In this document: in pieces, positions 32,056 through 39,023 of the stretch
How the letters are laid out: each line of letters begins with the position of its first letter
How positions within the stretch are numbered: position 1 is the first letter of the stretch
Assembly (NCBI GenBank): GCA_015067075.1
Contig: SVND01000003.1
Location: forward strand, 1 to 64,000
From: Oscillospiraceae bacterium
GTDB lineage: Bacteria; Bacillota; Clostridia; Oscillospirales; SIG530
Direction of reading: 5' to 3'
Length of the DNA stretch: 64,000 nt
The notes under the pieces: model-generated
What the model saw: only the letters and a program-made list of their open reading frames with translations
What the model was told of the DNA's origin: nothing
The model's database searches: none
Made by a program: the position numbers and the translations under genes

Positions 32056-32069
32056 TCAAGAGGGATATT

Positions 32070-32804
32070 ATGAAAGGTTCCATTAAGGAAAAAGTAATAG
32101 TGCTCACGGGGGCAGGCGGCGGCATCGGTAAAGTCGTAGCTACAGCTTTGGCGGAGCAGGGCGCATCGCTGGCCCTTTGCGGCGGTAATAATCTTGAAAG
32201 ACTCGCTGAAACAGAGCGCCTCGTCCGAGAAAAGGGCGCAAAGGTTTTCACTTTGGCAGGAAATCTTACGGAGCAGTCATTTTTGGACAGCTGCATGGAT
32301 AAAATAGCGGAGCATTTCGGCAAAATTGATATACTCATAAATAACGCAGGCGTTGCTATGAACACACCCTTCGACGATGTTACATACGAAACCTTCGACA
32401 GAATAATGGAGATAAACGTTCGCGTACCGTTTTTCCTTTGCCAAAAAGCTCTACCCTACTTAAGAAAGTCTGACTATGCGGCGATAGTAAATATCGCGTC
32501 TGTCGTCGGACACAAGGGTTACGTAAACCAGTCTGTTTACGCCGCGTCGAAGCATGCGCTTTTGGGCTTCAGCAAAACACTTGCAAACGAAGTATATAAG
32601 GAAAACATCCGTGTTCATACCGTATGCCCCGGCGGAGTTTTCACCGATATGGTAAAGCTGTCACGCCCCGATCTTACGGGCGAGGATATGATAATGCCTG
32701 AAGACATCGCCGATATAATCTTGTTTTTACTGCAAAACAGAACAAATGCGGTAATTGATGAGATTTGTGTTCACAGAAGCGGAAAACAACCCTTCGACGT
32801 GTAA
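32070..32804 (+). CDS. SDR family oxidoreductase
   Basis: VLTGAGGGIGKVVATALAEQGASL, INNAGVAM, YAASKHALLGFSKTLANE. Confidence 0.92.
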   Translation: MKGSIKEKVIVLTGAGGGIGKVVATALAEQGASLALCGGNNLERLAETERLVREKGAKVFTLAGNLTEQSFLDSCMDKIAEHFGKIDILINNAGVAMNTPFDDVTYETFDRIMEINVRVPFFLCQKALPYLRKSDYAAIVNIASVVGHKGYVNQSVYAASKHALLGFSKTLANEVYKENIRVHTVCPGGVFTDMVKLSRPDLTGEDMIMPEDIADIILFLLQNRTNAVIDEICVHRSGKQPFDV

Positions 32805-32812
32805 AAAAACGG

Positions 32813-32841
32813 TTGACATAAGGACAATAAAGTAGTAAAAT
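32813..32841 (+). promoter_or_regulatory. Sigma-A type promoter upstream of ilvE
   Basis: TTGACA, 17-bp spacer, TAAAAT. Confidence 0.7.
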
Positions 32842-32874
32842 ATATAAATAAGTAAATTTAAAGGACTGAAAGAA

Positions 32875-33945
32875 ATGGCACTTAACATCAAAATTGAAAA
32901 AACAACAGCTCCTAAGGCTAAACCCGATTGGTCAAAGCTCGGCTTCGGTAAAATTTTTACAGACCATATGTTCATTATGGACTATACAGAGGGACAGGGC
33001 TGGCATGACGCTCGCATCGTTCCCTATCAGAAGATAGCTCTTGAGCCGTCTGCAATGGTTTTCCACTATGCGCAGGAAATGTTCGAAGGCCTTAAGGCTT
33101 ATAAAACTGCCGACGGTCAGGTTCAGCTTTTCCGTCCTCAGAAGAATATTGAACGTATGAACAACACAAATAAGCGTATGTGCATACCGCAGGTCGATCC
33201 CGATGACGTTTTGCAGGCTATAAAGGCTGTGGTTGACGTTGACCGCGATTGGATACCCGAAGCAGAAGGCACTTCTCTTTACATCCGTCCGTTCATTATT
33301 GCTGTTGACCCCTTCCTCGGCGTTCACGTTGCAAAGCAGTATATGTTCATGATAATCCTTTCTCCCGTTGGCTCTTACTATCCCGACGGCATCAATCCCG
33401 TTAAGATCTTCGTTGAAACGGAGTATGTCCGCGCTGTCAAGGGCGGTACAGGTTATGCAAAGGTCGGCGGAAACTACGCTGCATCCCTTATCGGTCAGGA
33501 AAAGGCTGAAAAGCTCGGCTATGCACAGGTTTTGTGGCTTGACGGTATTGAGCATAAATACATCGACGAAGTCGGTGCAATGAACGTTTTCTTCGTCATC
33601 GACGGCGAAATAATAACACCTTCCCTCGAAGACGGAAACATCCTTCCCGGTGTAACCCGTGCATCCTGCATCGAGCTTCTCAGAAGCTGGGGCTACAAGG
33701 TAACAGAGCGCAAGGTCTCCGTCGCAGAGCTTTATGATGCGCACGCCGCAGGCAAGCTCAATGAAGGCTTTGGCACAGGTACAGCAGCAGTTATCTCTCC
33801 CATTGGCGAGCTTAACGACGATGGCAATAAGATAATTCTCAACGACGGTAAGATCGGTCCTATCTCTCAGAAGCTTTACGATAACCTTACAGGTATTCAG
33901 TGGGGCAGAGTTGCTGATCCCTTCGGCTGGGTAGAAAAAGTATAA
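32875..33945 (+). CDS. ilvE: Branched-chain amino acid aminotransferase
   Basis: FHYAQEMFEGLKAYKTADGQVQLFRPQKNIERMN, YVRAVKGGTGYAKVGGNYAASL, EVGAMNVFFVIDG, ILPGVTRASCIELL. Confidence 0.95.
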   Translation: MALNIKIEKTTAPKAKPDWSKLGFGKIFTDHMFIMDYTEGQGWHDARIVPYQKIALEPSAMVFHYAQEMFEGLKAYKTADGQVQLFRPQKNIERMNNTNKRMCIPQVDPDDVLQAIKAVVDVDRDWIPEAEGTSLYIRPFIIAVDPFLGVHVAKQYMFMIILSPVGSYYPDGINPVKIFVETEYVRAVKGGTGYAKVGGNYAASLIGQEKAEKLGYAQVLWLDGIEHKYIDEVGAMNVFFVIDGEIITPSLEDGNILPGVTRASCIELLRSWGYKVTERKVSVAELYDAHAAGKLNEGFGTGTAAVISPIGELNDDGNKIILNDGKIGPISQKLYDNLTGIQWGRVADPFGWVEKV

Positions 33946-33955
33946 TCAAAAAAGT

Positions 33956-33993
33956 AAGTGCTGATGTGAGCATTTCACATCAGCACTTTTATT
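33956..33993 (+). terminator. ilvE terminator
   Basis: AAGTGCTGATGTGA-loop-TCACATCAGCACTT followed by T-rich tract. Confidence 0.8.
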
Positions 33994-34002
33994 TTTAACG
34001 CA

Positions 34003-34335
34003 TTATTTCCAATCAACAAGCACAGCTTGCTCGGTTGAAAAATAGTCCTCCATCCTACTGCTAAGGCCTGCCGCCTTCCAAGCCTGCGTAAAAGTTATGG
34101 TCTTTCGATTGCTGAGATAAACGAAGGTTGAATCTATTGCGGCATTAGGCATTCTGCCGCTGATGACAAGCCTGTATTTATAAATATTGCCGTCCTTCTG
34201 CCACGTTCCGTCGCTCAGCTCATAATACGTCGTAAACCCCGTCTGAATGGTATCAATTATCTGTGGATCATTCTTTTTTACCGCGCATCCAACAAGCAAG
34301 CAAACGGTAAGCACTAAAACCATTATTCTTTTCAT
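34003..34335 (-). CDS. Small lipoprotein of unknown function
   Basis: Signal peptide and lipobox MKRIMVLVLTVCLLVGCAVKK; in a minus-strand gene run with blaR/blaI-like genes. Confidence 0.6.
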   Translation of the reverse strand: MKRIMVLVLTVCLLVGCAVKKNDPQIIDTIQTGFTTYYELSDGTWQKDGNIYKYRLVISGRMPNAAIDSTFVYLSNRKTITFTQAWKAAGLSSRMEDYFSTEQAVLVDWK

Positions 34336-34336
34336 T

Positions 34337-34618
34337 TCATTCTCCCTTCAAAAACCGCTTGTAATCACAAAGAAAATTGTACACACCGTCTTCCGAAAGA
34401 ACACCGCGCTTCAGCGTCGGCTCAAGCAGCTTTTTCTCGTCAAGCTCGTAATCTTTGCGCCATTTACCGCCTTCGTAATACTTTGTCAGCGATTTCAGCA
34501 TTTTTCGCAATCCCTTATCGGCGGCGATAGTATTTGGTGCATTTTTAAAAGCGTCGCTTAACGTGTCAAAATACGTTTCCATCTTCTTTATCCGTTTTAC
34601 CGCAAAATAAATGATCAT
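34337..34618 (-). CDS. Hypothetical protein, 93 aa
   Basis: ORF with 1-2 nt gaps to neighbours in the same operon. Confidence 0.5.
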   Translation of the reverse strand: MIIYFAVKRIKKMETYFDTLSDAFKNAPNTIAADKGLRKMLKSLTKYYEGGKWRKDYELDEKKLLEPTLKRGVLSEDGVYNFLCDYKRFLKGE

Positions 34619-34619
34619 A

Positions 34620-35225
34620 TTACTCAGCCTCGTTTATCTTGACGCCCATAACATAGCCATTGCTGTCGTAATAAACTATAGCATATTTATCCATGCCGTC
34701 AATTTTATAAATATCTCCCCAAAGTCCAGACAAATGACCGTCAGGCTCGCCCCATATATCATGGACATTGCTTTCGGATATCCCAAGCAAAGCTTCTTCA
34801 AGCTTTTTTTCGCTGTAGCCGTCAAGCTCGCTGATTTTTGGCACATAAACCTCGCGGTTCTCATAAAGATCAAGCCATTGCGGCGCACTCGCCCAGCCGC
34901 CGTCTTTGCCGACACCGCTTATTTCAGCGCAGGCGGCAGCCATAATATAAGCATCAAGTCCCGCCTCTCCCGAGCGTAAAACAGGTAAAAACGCTTTCAG
35001 CGCGTCATCGCCCGCCGACAGTATCTCATCGTACAGCTCGCGCTTAGCTTCGATGTATGTGTAAGGATTGCTTGAAAAAGCAACGTCGGGGTTGTAGGCT
35101 ATATCATGTACAAGGCTTTGCAAATATTCCGCTGAAATCTTTTCGTTACACGCGGAAAATGAAAAAACAAGTAAAAACAAAGCAAAAAAACAGGCAAACA
35201 AGCGTAAAAAACTACGTTTTTTCAT
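34620..35225 (-). CDS. Lipoprotein of unknown function
   Basis: MKKRSFLRLFACFFALFLLVFSFSACNEK lipobox; operon context. Confidence 0.65.
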   Translation of the reverse strand: MKKRSFLRLFACFFALFLLVFSFSACNEKISAEYLQSLVHDIAYNPDVAFSSNPYTYIEAKRELYDEILSAGDDALKAFLPVLRSGEAGLDAYIMAAACAEISGVGKDGGWASAPQWLDLYENREVYVPKISELDGYSEKKLEEALLGISESNVHDIWGEPDGHLSGLWGDIYKIDGMDKYAIVYYDSNGYVMGVKINEAE

Positions 35226-35240
35226 AAAAATACTCCTTTT

Positions 35241-36137
35241 TTAATGAGAAAAAGCCAAAAAAACAAAAATTAAAACAAAAAAGCAGGTAAAAATCAGCGA
35301 AAAAATCGACATTTTCTTATAAAATATCACGTTTTTGATACGCGCTTCAACTGTTTTCCCACCAAATCCCGACGAAAAAACAGTGCTTTTTTGCTGTGCA
35401 AATTTAAGTAATATCCGCGCGTAATTCTTCCTTTCGCCATCACCCAATTCATACAATGCGCCAATGTCACAGGCAAGCTCACAATCGGTCAAAAGCATCC
35501 TTAAAAATATCCATGAAAGCGGATTGAACCAATGGATGCAAGCGATGAAAACGGCGAAAAACCTCACAATATTATCGCCGCGCCGTATATGAATGCGTTC
35601 ATGCGCCGCCACATAGCGAAGCTCCTTGGCCGTTATACCTTTCGGCAAAATCACACGCGGAAAAAGCATTCCCACAACCATTGCCGTATCAGCTTTTTCA
35701 GAAACGAAAACGTTTCCTCTTATGCGAGCTGCGCCGTTAAATGAATATAAAGACACAATATAAGTGCAAAGAAAATATACGATCAAAAGCACCGCAATTA
35801 CAAGCCATATAACGGCTAAAGCAGAGAAAATCGCTTCGATCATCGCGTTTTTATATACCATGCCTTTGTAATCATCAATAAGCAGTATCACGTTACTCAT
35901 GGCAAAAGCATCCGGAATTTTCGGTATTTCAACAGGTATTATCCGATAAAATCTGAGTATCTCCGGGCGAAGCACAGGTAAAACAGGCAATATCATTCGC
36001 AAAAACGGTAAAAACCATAGAAAATATGTAACCGTTCGCGGTATTTTTTTGATCATTCCAAAAAGCATGACCATGCATCCCATAATGCTCGCGCCGATGC
36101 TCATGTTTACTATCCAATAAAAAGCAGTAGTTATCAT
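35241..36137 (-). CDS. BlaR1/MecR1-like M56 family membrane metallopeptidase (no penicillin-binding sensor domain)
   Basis: VAAHERIHIRRGDN (HExxH), HWFNPLSWIFLRMLLTDCELACD; 298 aa, membrane segments. Confidence 0.85.
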   Translation of the reverse strand: MITTAFYWIVNMSIGASIMGCMVMLFGMIKKIPRTVTYFLWFLPFLRMILPVLPVLRPEILRFYRIIPVEIPKIPDAFAMSNVILLIDDYKGMVYKNAMIEAIFSALAVIWLVIAVLLIVYFLCTYIVSLYSFNGAARIRGNVFVSEKADTAMVVGMLFPRVILPKGITAKELRYVAAHERIHIRRGDNIVRFFAVFIACIHWFNPLSWIFLRMLLTDCELACDIGALYELGDGERKNYARILLKFAQQKSTVFSSGFGGKTVEARIKNVIFYKKMSIFSLIFTCFFVLIFVFLAFSH

Positions 36138-36138
36138 A

Positions 36139-36501
36139 TCAATCGTCGAGCATTTTCTTTATTTCTTCGATTTCTCCTTCGGTCAGCTCTCCATCGCTTA
36201 AAAATGCTGAGAAAAATGCTTTTTTCGAGCCGCCGAAAAGCTTTTCTATAAGCGTATTCGTTTCAGCTTTGCGAACATCCTCAATAGTTATCGCCGCACA
36301 GCAAGTAAAATTAGGCTCGCTTCGCGTTATCGCCCCCTTTTCCACGAGCTTCGTCACGATAGTGTACGTCGTGTTCTTGCTCCAACCGATAGTATCGCGG
36401 GCAATAAGCGATATGTCCTTCGCCGTTATGGGCTGATGCGCCCACACGATCTCCATCACCTTAAGCTCGCTGTCAAAAAGCTTGATATCCATTTCTTTCA
36501 C
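36139..36501 (-). CDS. BlaI/MecI/CopY family transcriptional repressor
   Basis: LKVMEIVWAHQPITAKDISLIARDTIGWSKNTTYTIVTKLVEKGAITRSEPNFTC. Confidence 0.92.
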   Translation of the reverse strand: MKEMDIKLFDSELKVMEIVWAHQPITAKDISLIARDTIGWSKNTTYTIVTKLVEKGAITRSEPNFTCCAAITIEDVRKAETNTLIEKLFGGSKKAFFSAFLSDGELTEGEIEEIKKMLDD

Positions 36502-36509
36502 CCTCTTAT

Positions 36510-36541
36510 ACTATTGCAATAGTGGTACTACTGCAATAGTA
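36510..36541. promoter_or_regulatory. Putative BlaI-type tandem operator
   Basis: ACTATTGCAATAGT (36510-36523, perfect palindrome) and TACTACTGCAATAGTA (36526-36541, one mismatched position), centres 17 bp apart. Confidence 0.7.
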
Positions 36542-36569
36542 TTGTATCACAACTCATATATTTTGTCAA
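36541..36569 (-). promoter_or_regulatory. Sigma-A type promoter of the blaI-like operon
   Basis: Minus strand TTGACA (36564-36569), 17-bp spacer, TACAAT (36541-36546), directly abutting the operator. Confidence 0.75.
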
Positions 36570-36637
36570 CTGCTTTTTTGTGGCAAATTTGCGGAATTTA
36601 CAACACATAATTTATTATTATTTTTTTCAAAAAAGGC

Positions 36638-36666
36638 TTGATTTTCTTCGATTGCAGTAGTATAAT
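36638..36666 (+). promoter_or_regulatory. SulP promoter with embedded BlaI-like box
   Basis: TTGATT, 17-bp spacer, TATAAT; spacer/-10 contains TTCGATTGCAGTAGTA (36647-36662). Confidence 0.65.
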
Positions 36667-36703
36667 ATTAGGGTTTTGAAGTATAAAAGAAGAAGGGATC
36701 ATT

Positions 36704-38353
36704 GTGAAAAACTTAAAACCCATGCTTTTTACAACGCTGAAAGGTTACAGTAAAGAGCAGTTCATCAAGGACATTGTCGCAGGCATAATCGTTGCGATCA
36801 TTGCCCTTCCGCTTTCCATCGCTTTAGCTCTCGCCTCGGGTGTCAGCCCCGAAAAAGGTATTTACACAGCCATAATCGCAGGCTTTGTAATTTCTTTCCT
36901 CGGAGGAAGCACCGTCCAGATATCAGGCCCAACAGCCGCTTTTGCGACGATAGTTGCAGGCGTTGTAGCAAAAAACGGACTTGACGGACTCGCCGTTGCC
37001 ACCGTGATGGCAGGTATTATACTCGTACTTATGGGTATATTCAAATTCGGCAAGCTCATAAAATTCATTCCTTACCCCATCGCCACAGGCTTTACGGCAG
37101 GTATCGCCGTAACCATACTTATCGGTCAGCTCAAGGACTTTTTCGGCGTTACATATGCACAAGGTGTCAGCCCCATTGAAACAACGGAAAAGCTTGCGGC
37201 ATTTTTTGAAAGCATCGGAACATTCAACTGGGCTGCAATGCTCGTTGGTTTAGTATCGCTTGCTGTGCTTATTGTCTGGCCTATGATACCCAAGGTGCAG
37301 GTCATTCCCGCTTCCCTTATCGCCGTTATCGTCGGCATATTGATGGTGCAATTTTTACCCCTTTCCGTCAACACCATCGGAGATCTTTACACCATAAGCA
37401 ATAAGCTTCCCGCTTTCCAGATGCCCAACGTCAGCTTCGACCTTGTAAAAACAGTTTTACCCGACGCGTTTACCATAGCCGTGCTTGCGGCGATAGAATC
37501 GCTTCTCTCCTGCGTTGTTGCTGACAGCATGACAAACACACGCCACCGTTCCAACATGGAGCTTGTGGCTCAAGGTGCAGGTAACATCGCATCAGCGCTT
37601 TTTGGTGGTATCCCCGCCACAGGCGCTATCGCCCGTACAGCCGCGAACATCAAAAACGGCGGCCGTACCCCCATTTCAGGCATTGTCCACGCCATCGTTC
37701 TTTTACTAATCCTCGTTGTGCTCATGCCCTACGCGTCGCTTATCCCCATGCCCACCATCGCGGCAATACTGTTCATCGTCGCATACAATATGTGCCAGTG
37801 GCGTCCTTTTGTAAAGCTTGTTAAAACAGCGCCGAAGAGTGATATAGCCATACTTGTGCTTACCTTTGTTTTCACCGTAGTTTTTGACCTTGTTGTCGCT
37901 ATCGGTGTAGGTCTCGTCGTTGCTTGCCTGCTTCTGATAAAGAGGCTCAGCGGCTCTGCAAGTGTCGATTCATGGAAATATATTGATGATGAAAACGATC
38001 CTGACAGCATAAACCTTCGCAAGGTTTCAAAACAGATCAAGGTTTACGAGGTCAGCGGTCCGCTGTTCTTCGGTGTTGCGGAAAAGCTTGCTCAAATTGA
38101 GTCCGAAGACGAAACAAAGTGCATTATTTTGCGTATGCGAAGCGTACCGTCTCTTGATATAACAGCGATGAACGAGCTTGAAAGCCTTTATGAAAAGTGC
38201 AAGGAAAAGGGTATTATTCTTATTCTTTCTCACGTTAACGAGCAGCCCATGAAGGTAATGAAAAAGGCAGGCTTTACCGATAAGATCGGCGCAGATAATT
38301 TCTGCTCGCACATAGATGAAGCCATAACGCATGCCGAAAAAATAGTCAAGTAA
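36704..38353 (+). CDS. SulP family inorganic anion transporter with STAS domain
   Basis: AGIIVAIIALPLSIALALASGVSPEKGIYTAIIAGF, GGSTVQISGPTAAF, GGIPATGAIARTAANIKNGGRTPISGIVHA; C-terminal STAS. Confidence 0.95.
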   Translation: MKNLKPMLFTTLKGYSKEQFIKDIVAGIIVAIIALPLSIALALASGVSPEKGIYTAIIAGFVISFLGGSTVQISGPTAAFATIVAGVVAKNGLDGLAVATVMAGIILVLMGIFKFGKLIKFIPYPIATGFTAGIAVTILIGQLKDFFGVTYAQGVSPIETTEKLAAFFESIGTFNWAAMLVGLVSLAVLIVWPMIPKVQVIPASLIAVIVGILMVQFLPLSVNTIGDLYTISNKLPAFQMPNVSFDLVKTVLPDAFTIAVLAAIESLLSCVVADSMTNTRHRSNMELVAQGAGNIASALFGGIPATGAIARTAANIKNGGRTPISGIVHAIVLLLILVVLMPYASLIPMPTIAAILFIVAYNMCQWRPFVKLVKTAPKSDIAILVLTFVFTVVFDLVVAIGVGLVVACLLLIKRLSGSASVDSWKYIDDENDPDSINLRKVSKQIKVYEVSGPLFFGVAEKLAQIESEDETKCIILRMRSVPSLDITAMNELESLYEKCKEKGIILILSHVNEQPMKVMKKAGFTDKIGADNFCSHIDEAITHAEKIVK

Positions 38354-38359
38354 ATTTTA

Positions 38360-38397
38360 AGAGCGCTATATTGCAGTATCAATATAGCGCTCTTTTG
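38360..38397 (+). terminator. SulP terminator
   Basis: AGAGCGCTATATTG-loop-CAATATAGCGCTCT followed by TTTT. Confidence 0.8.
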
Positions 38398-38402
38398 CTG
38401 TA

Positions 38403-38434
38403 AAAAAGCTGAGTCGATTTTGACTCAGCTTTTA
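38403..38434 (-). terminator. Possibly bidirectional terminator
   Basis: AAAAGCTGAGTC-loop-GACTCAGCTTTT between convergent genes. Confidence 0.6.
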
Positions 38435-38440
38435 AGTAAT

Positions 38441-38998
38441 TTATTTTAAAATACGCCATTTGCCGATAAAGGGGATTTCTTTTGCTTTGCCCGTTATGGC
38501 ATTAACTATACCGAGAACAGCCCAAACAAAAAGAAGAAGTCCTGCTACAAATCCGATGATCGATGCGAAAAATCCGATAAAGCCCGCAATTATTACTCCA
38601 ACATAAGGAATTGCCGCAAAAAGGCCGCCTACCGTATTAATTATCGTACAAACAACGCCTACAGCCAACTCGCAAAGGAACAGTATCAGTCCCTGATTTG
38701 CGTGAAAGCGTGCATACTTTGAGCCTTTTGTAGCGAAAAGCGGAATTATAAACAAAAAACCGATATAAGCGAACAAGGACATTATCTTGTTTTCTTCAAT
38801 ATCTTCGGGGATAAATTCGCTTGTTTTATCAGAAAAATCAAAAAGCTTTTGGAAAAAGCTCTCCGCCTTTGGAGCTTCCTTCGCCTTTTGAGGCTCGCCC
38901 TGATAATTGGGCTGCTCCTGATTTACCGCATTGCCGCACGCGCCGCAAAAAGCAACGCCGTCGTTAAGCTCTGCACCACATTTAGAACATTTTTTCAT
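38441..38998 (-). CDS. Zinc-ribbon membrane protein (DUF4870-like)
   Basis: Start at MKKCSKCGAELNDGVAFCGACG zinc ribbon; C-terminal hydrophobic helices; RBS-like GGAGG upstream. Confidence 0.75.
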   Translation of the reverse strand: MKKCSKCGAELNDGVAFCGACGNAVNQEQPNYQGEPQKAKEAPKAESFFQKLFDFSDKTSEFIPEDIEENKIMSLFAYIGFLFIIPLFATKGSKYARFHANQGLILFLCELAVGVVCTIINTVGGLFAAIPYVGVIIAGFIGFFASIIGFVAGLLLFVWAVLGIVNAITGKAKEIPFIGKWRILK

Positions 38999-39023
38999 AG
39001 TTTTTTCCTCCGTTTTTTTATAT

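Noticed and set aside
32932-33744. 270-aa minus-strand ORF
   Set aside because: Antisense shadow of ilvE
38366-38387. Additional BlaI-like box (TATTGCAGTATCAATA)
   Set aside because: Part of the symmetric SulP terminator stem-loop; resemblance to the operator core is likely coincidental
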